A DNA stretch of 64,000 nucleotides from Fibrobacter succinogenes (GTDB lineage Bacteria > Fibrobacterota > Fibrobacteria > Fibrobacterales > Fibrobacteraceae). The position numbers and the translations under genes were made by a program. The stretch covers positions 265,295 to 329,294 of the forward strand of contig CACVQR010000006.1 of assembly GCA_902756345.1 (NCBI GenBank), in the 5' to 3' direction. Every line of letters starts with the position of its first letter. The stretch's first letter is position 1. Of this stretch, positions 1 to 8,568 are shown piece after piece. A model generated the notes under the pieces. It searched no databases and was not told the DNA's origin. It saw only the letters and a list, made by a program, of their open reading frames with translations.

Positions 1-530
1 TCGGCCTGGTTGTTGCGGATTTCCTTGATCAACATCTGGGCAGCAGAACCAGCCCCCACAATCATGGTGCGAGTCTTGTTGGCCAGGCTCGCCTCTTTGT
101 AACCCGTACGCACCAGGGACACAAAAGTGCCACGGAACATATAACGGAAGGCGCACACGCCCACAATGGCCACCAAGGTATGAAGCACGGCGAATTCCAC
201 AAAAACCTGACGCTGGAACAAGTACACCAGACCGTAAGCCACCAACATGCCGCCGACAACACCCTTAATGCAGCTCAGGTAGTCGCGCTTGCTAAAGTAA
301 CGCCACAGCTTATTGTACGCACCAAAAAAGAGCAAGCCCGCAAAGCAGCCTATAACACAAGTAACCGAAATAATCAAGAGTTCAGGGCGGTTAATTCGTT
401 CCGCAACCGCGGGCAATGGCCAGTTGGCAAAAAGCGCAGCCGCCACCACGATAAAGGCGTCGACCGCCGCCAGCACGCGCTTACGCAGTCTAAAGCTATT
501 GAACAAATTCTTGACTTTCTCGTTAAACAT
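1..530 (-). CDS. Membrane-anchored nucleotide-sugar dehydratase/epimerase (CapD/FlaA1/EpsC type), N-terminal part
   Basis: This gene runs off the left edge, so only about 176 N-terminal residues are present and no stop codon is seen. The start ATG at 530 begins MFNEKVKNLFNSFRLRKRVL. It is followed by about four hydrophobic segments and then the start of a Rossmann fold, TMIVGAGSAAQMLIKEI, with a GxGxxx dinucleotide motif. That layout is typical of CapD/FlaA1/EpsC proteins, which convert UDP-GlcNAc-type sugars at the inner membrane for surface polysaccharide. It lies downstream of the Wzi-like barrel and Wzc-like kinase on the same strand, which fits a capsule or exopolysaccharide role. The exact reaction (4,6-dehydratase or epimerase) cannot be told because the catalytic part is outside the window. 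Confidence 0.8.
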   Translation of the reverse strand, partial: MFNEKVKNLFNSFRLRKRVLAAVDAFIVVAAALFANWPLPAVAERINRPELLIISVTCVIGCFAGLLFFGAYNKLWRYFSKRDYLSCIKGVVGGMLVAYGLVYLFQRQVFVEFAVLHTLVAIVGVCAFRYMFRGTFVSLVRTGYKEASLANKTRTMIVGAGSAAQMLIKEIRNNQA

Positions 531-551
531 CTAATGCCCCTTCTGATACGC

Positions 552-559
552 CAAATATA
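552..559 (-). promoter_or_regulatory. Putative -7 promoter element TATATTTG
   Basis: TATATTTG on the minus strand matches the Bacteroidota-type -7 consensus TAnnTTTG. It lies in the 42-nt gap before the sugar-dehydratase start at 530. The same word recurs before several other operons in the window. The promoter role is inferred. Confidence 0.4.
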
Positions 560-572
560 AAATAATCTTACC

Positions 573-2060
573 TTAGAACATAAACACCAATCGCAAGTTT
601 ACGAATTTATCATCAAAAAATCCGTATTCCCCCATAAAGGCCACATGAGCCCCGCGGTAGCTCAAGGCAGGGGCGAGCGAATAATGCAGGGGGGCGCTAT
701 GAATAAAGCGCTTACGGCGAGTCTTGTAGGGGTCATCAATATCGCTACCGGCGTCAACACCCTTCCACAACCACTTGTGGTGGACGCCTACGAACAAGCT
801 AGAAAGCCCGCTTAGGCCCAGATTGCCATAGATTGTCCAATCAATCGCCAAGCTATTGGGGCCGTTCGGGTTTCCCAGGGGCATTCCCAAATGAGCCATC
901 TGCGCCATCGCCGTATCGTAATGGCAGTAGGTGTAAGGTTCTACACGGGCGATTTCAGCAACCGTACCAAGTTCAATCGCATGGCCTCCCACATTAAAGT
1001 CGCGACCGGCCTGCATACCCAACATTCCCGCCCAACGGTTGTTGCTGTATTTGTTTTCGTACACGGCCATCGGCGATTCCATATCGTCTAAGAAAAATTC
1101 GCCATACACGCGCACCGCATTAAACAATCGGTAATTTATATCAAAAGCGAGTGCCCCGTTATTCACGCGTTCGGTGTAATTCCCTTTTTCGATAAACAGC
1201 GGAACCACCGGCACGAACAGCCATGGTTTATTTTCGTTGTACAGCACCTGCAGTTCGCTCATGCCTACGGTCAAGTTTCCTAAGGCGAGTTCATAGCGGT
1301 GGGCGTACAGGTTGCGGTCATTCAAGTTGTCCTTGCTGTAGCTCCAGCTATTCACGCGCAAGTCTGCATACACGCTAAACACGCGAAGCGGACCAAAGGT
1401 AAAGTCCAGGTTAAGCATATTGTACGGAAGAGCAAACTGGTTAAAGGCTAGGTTGTTGTAGTAGCCAGGGCCCCAGTGCAATACGTCGCGAGCCAAGGAG
1501 ATTCGTGCCCAGGCGTAGTTCAGTCCCAAGTGCGCACGGTAACGCGCATAACTCACGTAATCGGCACCGGCGTTACCGTTTTCCGTTTGTACATCAAAGA
1601 CTTCGCCATCAAAGCTCTTGGGCTTTTTCGCCGCGTGCTGTTCGGCATAAATGCGTGCGTCCAAATCAAAATCAAGCGAGTCTGCATAGCCACGCAAATA
1701 CAGGCCGCCATCAATGCCCGGCCAAATCGTATCACCTAAGGCTTCTCCACCGCGGTAATCCATACCCAAAACAGGCGAAGCAGCAATTGCAAAATGATGA
1801 GCGTCTTTTCCTGCACCTAAAGAATCAGCATAGTACACTAGCGCATTACTTTCTTTATCTGCAAAATTTTTAACAAAGTCGTAATTACGACGAGGGTAAG
1901 TAAAGAACTGACGGGATTCGCCCACCGTCTGGCGGTGGTAGTCCATGAGCATGGGCAGGTAATCAAGCGTGCGCAGGTTGCGGTTATGCTCTGTGCCGAG
2001 GACCGACTGGGAAAATGCTAAAGACGTGAGTAGTAAGACTGCAGATAAAAACTTCTTCAT
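573..2060 (-). CDS. Wzi-like outer-membrane capsule assembly beta-barrel protein
   Basis: A 495-residue protein with a Sec signal peptide (MKKFLSAVLLLTSLAFSQS) and many alternating aromatic/polar strands, ending in a terminal Phe (VNLRLVFMF) as outer-membrane barrels do. The segment ISLARDVLHWGPGYYNNL resembles the R-D-x-x-x-W-G-P-G signature of the Wzi capsule-assembly family, a barrel that helps attach group 1 capsule to the outer membrane. It sits between the OmpA-like gene and a sugar-nucleotide dehydratase and near a Wzc-like kinase, which supports a role in surface polysaccharide. Assignment rests on this motif and context; a general outer-membrane protein of another family remains possible. 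Confidence 0.7.
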   Translation of the reverse strand: MKKFLSAVLLLTSLAFSQSVLGTEHNRNLRTLDYLPMLMDYHRQTVGESRQFFTYPRRNYDFVKNFADKESNALVYYADSLGAGKDAHHFAIAASPVLGMDYRGGEALGDTIWPGIDGGLYLRGYADSLDFDLDARIYAEQHAAKKPKSFDGEVFDVQTENGNAGADYVSYARYRAHLGLNYAWARISLARDVLHWGPGYYNNLAFNQFALPYNMLNLDFTFGPLRVFSVYADLRVNSWSYSKDNLNDRNLYAHRYELALGNLTVGMSELQVLYNENKPWLFVPVVPLFIEKGNYTERVNNGALAFDINYRLFNAVRVYGEFFLDDMESPMAVYENKYSNNRWAGMLGMQAGRDFNVGGHAIELGTVAEIARVEPYTYCHYDTAMAQMAHLGMPLGNPNGPNSLAIDWTIYGNLGLSGLSSLFVGVHHKWLWKGVDAGSDIDDPYKTRRKRFIHSAPLHYSLAPALSYRGAHVAFMGEYGFFDDKFVNLRLVFMF

Positions 2061-2149
2061 AGTTCTTCTTCAAGATGCTGACCCTGAGCGTCCTCAGGGT
2101 GACAATCAGGGTGACTCGTCAGTGTAACAATCAGTACAATTAGTATCGT

Positions 2150-2179
2150 AAAAAAAAGGGGTCGGCGGAGCCGACCCCT
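2150..2179 (-). terminator. Rho-independent terminator after the OmpA/TSP3 gene
   Basis: A perfect 10-bp stem (AGGGGTCGGC / GCCGACCCCT) with a 3-nt loop lies just downstream of the stop at 2195. It is followed on the minus strand by eight T residues. This is a textbook intrinsic terminator, so the OmpA-like gene is probably not cotranscribed with the Wzi-like gene below it. Confidence 0.9.
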
Positions 2180-2194
2180 GTATAATTCAACGAA

Positions 2195-4312
2195 TTACTT
2201 TTCGAACGGAACGAGTTCCACGCGGCGGTTCTGTTCGCGGCCTTCCTTCGTTTCGTTATCGGCGATCGGCATTTCAGAACCGTAACCGATAGCACGCAGG
2301 CGGTCAGCTTCGATACCCTTCTTCTTCAAGTGGTCCACCACAGCCTTGGCTCGCTTTTCAGAAAGCTTCTGGTTCGTAGTTTCAGAGCCGGTGTTATCGG
2401 TGTGGCCCTGCACTTCCAGGTTGGCAGACTTCACCTTGCGCATCAGGTTAGCGATGTCGTTCAAGGTGGTGAAGCTCTTCTTGGTGAGCTTGGCAGAACC
2501 GGTCTGGAACTGGATACCCTTCTTGAGTTCGTCCAGGTTTTCCTTCTTGTTCACGGCGCAACCCACAGTGTCAACGGCAATGCCTTCGAGGGTGTTCGGG
2601 CACTTGTCCTTGGGGTCAGGAACGCCGTCCTTGTCGCCATCGAGCACGCAACCCACAGAATCAACCGGCATGCCGGCAACGGTACCCGGGCACTTGTCCT
2701 GACCGTCGGCAACGCCATCCTGGTCGCTATCGGCAGCGCAACCGGTAGAATCAACCGTCACGCCCATGGCAGTATTCGGGCACTTGTCCTTGTTGTCAGG
2801 TACGCCGTCGTGGTCGAAGTCCATCGGGCAACCGGTGCTATCGACACTGATGCCTTCCGGAGTATTCGGGCACTTGTCCTTGTTGTCGGGCACGCCGTCG
2901 ACGTCGAAGTCGAGCATGCAACCCACAGAGTCAACCACAATGCCATCCGGAGTGTTCGGGCACTTGTCGTTAATATCGGCAATGCCGTCCTTGTCGGTAT
3001 CGACACGGTTCAAGGAATCAAGACGAGCGCGTTCAGCAGCGTTCAAAGCAGCAGAATCAACCTGGTCGTTGTCGTCATTCACAATCACAGAATCCTTGTC
3101 GGCGCAACCGTCGGTATTCACGGCGACACCTTCCGGAGTGTTCGGGCACTTGTCGTAAGAATCTACGACGCCGTCCTTGTCACTATCCATCGGGCAGCCT
3201 TCGGCGTCAACCTTGATACCCTTCTTGGTGTGCTTGCACTTGTCATTGGCGTTGCTTACACCATCGCCATCGGTATCACGCCACATGTCGGCACCGAAGT
3301 ACCAAGTGAGGAGTGCGGCACCGGCAACCAGCGGGGTCGGGGCATAGCAGTAATCATAACGTTTGCCATCTTCACCCTGGAACTTGACCATGCGGTCGTT
3401 GCAGCCTTCCATTTCGTCCTTGCCATCGTAGAACGGGTTCTTGAAGGCACGCACGGCTACTTCGAGGCCCATTGCGAAATCGATGTTGTAGGGCAGGTGG
3501 AAGCGGAGACCCGGAGTAATAATCATAGGATCTTCGCTGGGTTCAAACTTGTACATGCCCTTGGTCTGCAGGCGAGCTTCGCCGGAGTATTCCAAGAACA
3601 CGTCCATCCAGCTCTTGGGGAGCCAGTTCACGCCAGCGCTGTAAACGAGCACCTGGGTTTCGTCCAGGTCAAGCGGGTAAACGTACTGGGCAAACAAGTT
3701 AAAGCGCCAGGGCTTGGGGTTGCTGAGCTTGGTGAGGTCCGCAGTACCGACCAAACCGAGACCAAAGACCCAATCGTCGGCAGTGTACGGCTGGGTGTAG
3801 CCGTTGCTGTTCAAGTACCAGGCGTGGCGGGGGCGCACACCGGCATTGGTTTCACCCGTCGGGATATACATATTGAGCATGGCAGCAAAGCCGTACCACT
3901 TGTTGGTATCGAGCGGGAGGCGGATCTTGGACCACACGTTCAAGTCGCCGCGGCTGGTGCCCCACATGTTGTTGGAACCAGAAGGGCCATTGGAGTTAGC
4001 GTGTTCGTAGTAAACCGGCAGGCTCACGCCCACGTCCATCCAGTTGGTCAAACCGGCGTTCACGAAGAAGTTACCGGCCTGGGAATAATCCCAATAGTTG
4101 AAGCTGTAGTCATTGCCACCCTGGCTGTACTTACCACCACGGGCAAGGGCCCAGCCGTCAATAGCAATGTTACCACCGGTACCAACGGCAAAATTCCATT
4201 GGCCAAGGGTCTTGGCGTTAGTCTGATGGAGACCGTCAGTGCCGCCCTCCATGCCTATCTGGGCAAAGCTGATTCCAGCTGCCAGTAGTGCAGTCCCAAG
4301 TATTTTTTTCAT
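2195..4312 (-). CDS. OmpA-family outer-membrane protein with thrombospondin type 3 repeats
   Basis: A 705-residue protein with a signal peptide, an N-terminal region of about 340 residues that looks like a beta-barrel, then seven TSP3-like calcium-binding repeats of the form D-x-D-x-DGV-x-D-x-x-DKCPNT. It ends in an OmpA peptidoglycan-binding domain (about residues 590-705) with VQGHTDNTGS and the NRRVEL ending. OmpA domains of this type bind diaminopimelate in peptidoglycan and so tether the outer membrane to the wall. The repeats are a rigid, calcium-stabilised spacer. The start has a good ribosome site (GAAGGAAA). It sits beside exopolysaccharide genes but has its own terminator, so it is probably a general envelope-structure protein. 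Confidence 0.9.
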   Translation of the reverse strand: MKKILGTALLAAGISFAQIGMEGGTDGLHQTNAKTLGQWNFAVGTGGNIAIDGWALARGGKYSQGGNDYSFNYWDYSQAGNFFVNAGLTNWMDVGVSLPVYYEHANSNGPSGSNNMWGTSRGDLNVWSKIRLPLDTNKWYGFAAMLNMYIPTGETNAGVRPRHAWYLNSNGYTQPYTADDWVFGLGLVGTADLTKLSNPKPWRFNLFAQYVYPLDLDETQVLVYSAGVNWLPKSWMDVFLEYSGEARLQTKGMYKFEPSEDPMIITPGLRFHLPYNIDFAMGLEVAVRAFKNPFYDGKDEMEGCNDRMVKFQGEDGKRYDYCYAPTPLVAGAALLTWYFGADMWRDTDGDGVSNANDKCKHTKKGIKVDAEGCPMDSDKDGVVDSYDKCPNTPEGVAVNTDGCADKDSVIVNDDNDQVDSAALNAAERARLDSLNRVDTDKDGIADINDKCPNTPDGIVVDSVGCMLDFDVDGVPDNKDKCPNTPEGISVDSTGCPMDFDHDGVPDNKDKCPNTAMGVTVDSTGCAADSDQDGVADGQDKCPGTVAGMPVDSVGCVLDGDKDGVPDPKDKCPNTLEGIAVDTVGCAVNKKENLDELKKGIQFQTGSAKLTKKSFTTLNDIANLMRKVKSANLEVQGHTDNTGSETTNQKLSEKRAKAVVDHLKKKGIEADRLRAIGYGSEMPIADNETKEGREQNRRVELVPFEK

Positions 4313-4363
4313 GTTTTGTTTCCTTCTTCGGTAACGAGTTTGTTGTTTAAATATAATAAATTC

Positions 4364-6508
4364 TTACGATTTACTGAAATATCCCTTACCGTAATATCCC
4401 TTTCCATAGTATCCATAGCCATAATAATGGCCTGGTTCGTATTCGCAATGGTTCATCACGAATGCGCAGGGCTTGTCTGCATAGCGGCGCAGGTTGGCAA
4501 GGTTTTCCTTAATTTGGGCAACGGAATCTGTTCCATAATGAACCACCATCAAGGCAAAGTCCACCAGCGGGAAAATCAATTCGGCATCGGTCACCATGCT
4601 TACGGGCGGGGTATCCACCAAAATCATGTCATATTCTGACTTCATTTCTTCAAGCAGGGTCTTGAAGAGGTCGTGACGCAAGAGTTCACTCGGAGACATC
4701 AGGCGCTTACCGCAACCCATCACGAAAAGGTTCTGGCAGCGGGATTCAGCAACCGTTTCACGCCAAGGAATCTTACCCGAAAGTACTTCGGCAAGTCCCA
4801 AATACTTGGAGCTGCGGATCACGCCCTTACGCATGTCGGCGTCAATCAGCAGCACACGTTTACCGTTCATGGCGTATACAGCAGCCAAGTTCTTGGACAC
4901 AAAGGACTTACCCACACCCGGCATCAAGCCGCAAATCATGAGCACCTTTTGACCTTCGGTAAGCGAAAAATCCACCGCTGTCTGCAAGGTGCGGAACGCT
5001 TCGCTTGCCTGGTCGTTCGGCGACGCTTCGACTAGAGTCAGCTTGTGGCGTTTGTCGCGCAAGAGCCTGTTCCTGGATTCCGGAATCTTTGCAAAGACGC
5101 TGACTTCGGTAGCATGTTCAAGTTCCTGGGAACTACGAACACCATTGCGCATCATGCGGAGCATGAACACCCAGAGCACGCCAAGCATAAAGGCGGCGGC
5201 CATAGAGCAAATCAGGATATTGAACTTCTTGGGCTTGCTCTGGATCGGTTCGACCTGGGCAAAGTCCACAATACGCACGTTTCCGACTTCACCGGCACGC
5301 ACCACGCGCAACTGCTGGATGTTGTTAAGCATTGCCGTGTACTGGGCATTGTTCACCGACACTTCTTCTTGCAAGCGGATCATTTCTTGCTGCGTCACCG
5401 GCATGGATTCAGCCGTTTTCTTGAGGCGAGCGAGTTCACCACGCAAGCGATTCTGCTGCTTTACAATTGTCTGAACAGAGGGATGTTCTTCTTTAAACAG
5501 ACGCGTCGCCTGCTGGCGTTCCTGTTCCAATTGAAGCAACTGGCGTTGCAGGTCCACTTCCTTATTCAAGTGAGCCTGGGTTTCTCCGGTCATGTCCACC
5601 GAACCAATGCTATGGCGATAATCGGCCAAAACCTTTTCGGAACTGTCTAGTTTAGCCTTCACGCCAGGCAACTGCGATTCCAGGAATTCCAAAGTCTTTT
5701 CGGCTTCGGCACTGCGCATTTCCACATTCTGGCGAACATACGTGTTGGCAATGGTATTCAGGATTGAAGCAGCGCGGTCTGCATAGCGGTGCGAGAAAGA
5801 CACTCCAATGACACCGGTCTGTTTTCCTTTTTCAGCCACCTTGAGGCCTGCGGCAAGACTGCGGACCGCGATCAACGGATTCGTCATGTTGATCCGGAAC
5901 TCTTCGCCGACAGTGGCACGCATGCGGCTTACACGAATCTGCAAGGTATCGCCCGCATACAAAACCTTGAGCATCTGACCGACCTTGCCTTCGACCAGCC
6001 TAGTTTCGTCTTCATTATACACTGCGTAAGTGTCGTCACCTGTAACCACAGCCCTCCACTTTTCGGTGCGGGCCATCTCCGGAATAAAGAGGTAGTCAAG
6101 ATCCATGCGGCCTTCGCGGTGCAGAAGGCGGTTCAAGGCACTCGTCGGCGTTGCCGAGTAATTCAAGTGTTCTTCGGAGACCACGTAGTTCAGTACCAAG
6201 CGGCTCTTGATTAGTTCGATTTCGGCATCGGCCGGACTAGCGACATCCAGAATGGCTCCCATTTCGCCCATGGCCCGGTTTGCGGCCTTGTTACCCTTTA
6301 CATCGATCTGCAACAGGGCATCGCTTGTAAACTGAGGACGAATCCACTGACCTATCACAAGTCCGATTAAAGCACCTGCTGCCAGGAACAAACATAGCGT
6401 AAAGCGCTTTTTCCACAGAATAAATAAGGCTTCAAGCAGGGTAATTGTATTGTTGGTCGACTGAGCTTGCGCCCCGACAACGATCGTCTGCTGTTCGTTT
6501 TCAGCCAT
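4364..6508 (-). CDS. Wzc-like polysaccharide co-polymerase / BY-family tyrosine autokinase
   Basis: This 714-residue protein would regulate chain length and export of a surface polysaccharide. The N-terminus has a Wzz domain with a transmembrane helix near residue 40, a long coiled-coil periplasmic region with VTQQEMIRLQ near residues 375-385, and a second membrane helix near 430. The cytoplasmic kinase follows, with Walker A GLMPGVGKS, Walker A' VLLIDADMRKG and Walker B MILVDTPP. The tail is a tyrosine cluster, the autophosphorylation region of BY-kinases. A TTG at 6520 is in frame, but the ATG at 6508 is preferred because GGAG lies 6 nt upstream of it. No partner phosphatase is visible. Confidence 0.93.
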   Translation of the reverse strand: MAENEQQTIVVGAQAQSTNNTITLLEALFILWKKRFTLCLFLAAGALIGLVIGQWIRPQFTSDALLQIDVKGNKAANRAMGEMGAILDVASPADAEIELIKSRLVLNYVVSEEHLNYSATPTSALNRLLHREGRMDLDYLFIPEMARTEKWRAVVTGDDTYAVYNEDETRLVEGKVGQMLKVLYAGDTLQIRVSRMRATVGEEFRINMTNPLIAVRSLAAGLKVAEKGKQTGVIGVSFSHRYADRAASILNTIANTYVRQNVEMRSAEAEKTLEFLESQLPGVKAKLDSSEKVLADYRHSIGSVDMTGETQAHLNKEVDLQRQLLQLEQERQQATRLFKEEHPSVQTIVKQQNRLRGELARLKKTAESMPVTQQEMIRLQEEVSVNNAQYTAMLNNIQQLRVVRAGEVGNVRIVDFAQVEPIQSKPKKFNILICSMAAAFMLGVLWVFMLRMMRNGVRSSQELEHATEVSVFAKIPESRNRLLRDKRHKLTLVEASPNDQASEAFRTLQTAVDFSLTEGQKVLMICGLMPGVGKSFVSKNLAAVYAMNGKRVLLIDADMRKGVIRSSKYLGLAEVLSGKIPWRETVAESRCQNLFVMGCGKRLMSPSELLRHDLFKTLLEEMKSEYDMILVDTPPVSMVTDAELIFPLVDFALMVVHYGTDSVAQIKENLANLRRYADKPCAFVMNHCEYEPGHYYGYGYYGKGYYGKGYFSKS

Positions 6509-6621
6509 CCGAGTCTCCAAAAATGCATAAATTCAGATTTGAACAAAATATAGGAAAAATTATTTAAACCTTACGGAAAATAGAGCTTTTTCTTGCATTT
6601 TTTCAACTGGGGAGATTTTTC

Positions 6622-6629
6622 TATATTTG
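6622..6629 (+). promoter_or_regulatory. Putative -7 promoter element TATATTTG for the suf genes
   Basis: TATATTTG matches TAnnTTTG and lies 22 nt upstream of the sufC ATG, with a ribosome site (AGAGAGGAAT) in between. The spacing suits a short leader. Promoter role inferred. Confidence 0.45.
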
Positions 6630-6651
6630 GCAACCGATTAAGAGAGGAATT

Positions 6652-7398
6652 ATGCTGTCCATCAAGAACCTTAAAGCAAGTATCGAAGACGGAACCCAGA
6701 TTTTGAAGGGAATCAACCTGGAAGTCAAACCGGGCGAAGTTCACGCCATCATGGGCCCGAACGGGTCTGGAAAGAGTACGCTTTCAAAGGTCATCGCAGG
6801 CCACCCCGCTTACACCGTGAACGAAGGTTCCGTGACTCTCGACGGCAAGGACTTGCTTTCGATGGAAATCTGCGACCGCGCCAATTCGGGACTCTTCATC
6901 AGCACGCAGTACCCGACTGAAATTCCGGGCGTGAACAACGTGGAATTCTTGCAGATGGCGCTCAATTCCAAGCGCGCCTACCTGGGTCTTGAACCGCTCG
7001 CCGATGCCGACTTCAAGAAGCTTTGCGAAGAAAAGATGGCCATGCTCGAAATGGACGACCGTTACCGCGACCGCGGCGTGAACGACGGCTTTAGCGGCGG
7101 CGAAAAGAAGCGCAACGAAATTCTGCAGATGGCGATTCTGGACCCGAAGGTATCGTTCCTCGACGAAACGGACTCGGGCCTCGACATAGACGCTCTCCGC
7201 ATTGTGGCTCACGGTATCAACCAGATTATGTCGCCCGAAAAGGCGGTTATTCTGGTGACGCATTACCAGAGGCTTTTGGACTACATCAAGCCGACTTACG
7301 TGCACGTGCTCCGCCACGGCAAGATTATTCTTTCGGGCGGCCCGGAACTCGCGCTCAAGCTCGAAAAACAAGGCTACGACTGGATCGAGGAAAACTAA
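6652..7398 (+). CDS. sufC: Fe-S cluster assembly ATPase SufC
   Basis: A 248-residue ABC ATPase without membrane segments. Walker A is GPNGSGKST, the signature is FSGGEKKRNEILQM and Walker B is LDETDSGLD. The FSGGEKKRNEILQM and ETDSGLD wording is specific to SufC rather than transporters. SufC powers the SufBCD scaffold that builds iron-sulfur clusters in the cytoplasm. A clear ribosome site (GAGAGGAA) precedes the ATG, and the stop TAA overlaps the next start (TAATG), so translation is coupled to the SufB/SufD gene. Confidence 0.95.
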   Translation: MLSIKNLKASIEDGTQILKGINLEVKPGEVHAIMGPNGSGKSTLSKVIAGHPAYTVNEGSVTLDGKDLLSMEICDRANSGLFISTQYPTEIPGVNNVEFLQMALNSKRAYLGLEPLADADFKKLCEEKMAMLEMDDRYRDRGVNDGFSGGEKKRNEILQMAILDPKVSFLDETDSGLDIDALRIVAHGINQIMSPEKAVILVTHYQRLLDYIKPTYVHVLRHGKIILSGGPELALKLEKQGYDWIEEN

Positions 7399-8393
7399 TG
7401 GACGCCATTACCCGCATTAAACAATTGGGAATGCCGCGTCGCAATAACGAATTGTGGACGTTTTTCCCAGTCAACAAGATTCCGAATGTACTGGGCGCGG
7501 ATGGAGATTGCCGCGTCGCTGACGTATGCACCTGCGACGAAGACTTCGCAAACGAAGAAGACTTTGCCGCCCTTTTGCCGATAGCCTGCAACGCCCGTGA
7601 ACTCGTGAAGACGATTGATGACGGCGAAAACGAAATGGCGATGCTCAAGTGCAACAACGACTTCGGCCGTACTGTTTTGAACATCGGCAAGAATGCGAAA
7701 GCGAGCATCGAAATTCTTGACAACAAGGTGATGCACGAAATTTGCGCCGAGCGCTTCGACATCAACGTTGCCGAAGGCGCGGAGCTCGAAATCTTTTTTG
7801 CGAACCCCGCTAACGACTTGCCGCTGACCTTTAGGCATTTCGACATCAAGCAGGCCGCGCACTCTACGGTGCATTTTGCAAACGTCTTGCAAGATGCAGG
7901 CATTGGCCGCATCAGTGCGCGCGTCGAGTTGAACGGCGAAGGCGCGAACTTCGATTACCGCAGCCTGAATATTCTGAAGGGTACAGCCTCCAAGCACCAG
8001 CGCCTGACGATTTTGCACAACGCCCCCGAAACAGTAAGCACGCAATTTGTTCGTAACATTCTCGACGAAAACGCTTACGCCAGCTACGACGGTCAGGTGA
8101 TTGTGGGCAACAGCTGCAGCAAGGTGAATTCGAGCCAGCTTGTGAATACGATTCTCTTAAGCGACGGTCCGAGCGTTTCAGTGAAGCCGGTACTCAAGAT
8201 TTACCACGACGACGTGGAATGTACGCACGGCAATACCGTGGGCGAACTCGACAAGGACCAGATGTTCTACTTGACGAGCCGCGGAATTCCCTCCGACAAG
8301 GCACGCGAAATGCTCACCAAGGCGTTTGCGAAGGAATTATTCCTGGAACTGCCGGATGGACCTGCGAAAAAGCGATTGATGCAGGCGCTTTAA
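7398..8393 (+). CDS. SufB/SufD-family Fe-S cluster assembly protein
   Basis: A 331-residue protein whose C-terminal part carries the conserved SufB/SufD block ECTHGNTVGELDKDQMFYL followed by SRGI and the helical tail DKAREMLTKAFAKEL. It starts inside the sufC stop codon. SufD and SufB are paralogs that form a right-handed beta-helix and bind SufC. The length is shorter than a typical SufB (about 470 residues) and closer to SufD or to the single SufB-like protein of two-gene suf systems. No SufB, SufS or SufU is next to it: the window turns to convergent ribD. I therefore leave B versus D open. Confidence 0.85.
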   Translation: MDAITRIKQLGMPRRNNELWTFFPVNKIPNVLGADGDCRVADVCTCDEDFANEEDFAALLPIACNARELVKTIDDGENEMAMLKCNNDFGRTVLNIGKNAKASIEILDNKVMHEICAERFDINVAEGAELEIFFANPANDLPLTFRHFDIKQAAHSTVHFANVLQDAGIGRISARVELNGEGANFDYRSLNILKGTASKHQRLTILHNAPETVSTQFVRNILDENAYASYDGQVIVGNSCSKVNSSQLVNTILLSDGPSVSVKPVLKIYHDDVECTHGNTVGELDKDQMFYLTSRGIPSDKAREMLTKAFAKELFLELPDGPAKKRLMQAL

Positions 8394-8399
8394 TTGTCT

Positions 8400-8568
8400 T
8401 CCCGGCGAAAGCCGGGATCTCCTCTCCTAACCGAGAACAGTGCATTTCATGAACGAAATGCTTTTTTAGCATGCATCAAAGGAGGTTCCGGCTTCCCCGT
8501 TCCGAGGACCATATCCACTAAGCAGCAAAGCTGCAAGTGGCTATTGGCTAGCCGGAATGACAATCGGG
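8400..8568. repeat. Intergenic hairpin mosaic between suf and ribD
   Basis: This convergent gap holds several short perfect hairpins: TCCCGGC-GAAA-GCCGGGA at 8400-8417, GCATTTC...GAAATGC near 8441-8460, GCAGC-AAA-GCTGC near 8523-8535 and GGCTA...TAGCC shortly after. The text resembles REP-type elements (CCGGAATGACAAT). The first hairpin could help terminate sufCD transcription, but no T tract follows. No gene is seen. Confidence 0.6.

Noticed and set aside
2330..4288. A 652-codon plus-strand frame opposite the OmpA/TSP3 gene
   Set aside because: Its repeats are the reverse reading of the TSP3 repeats. No signal, motif or ribosome site supports it.
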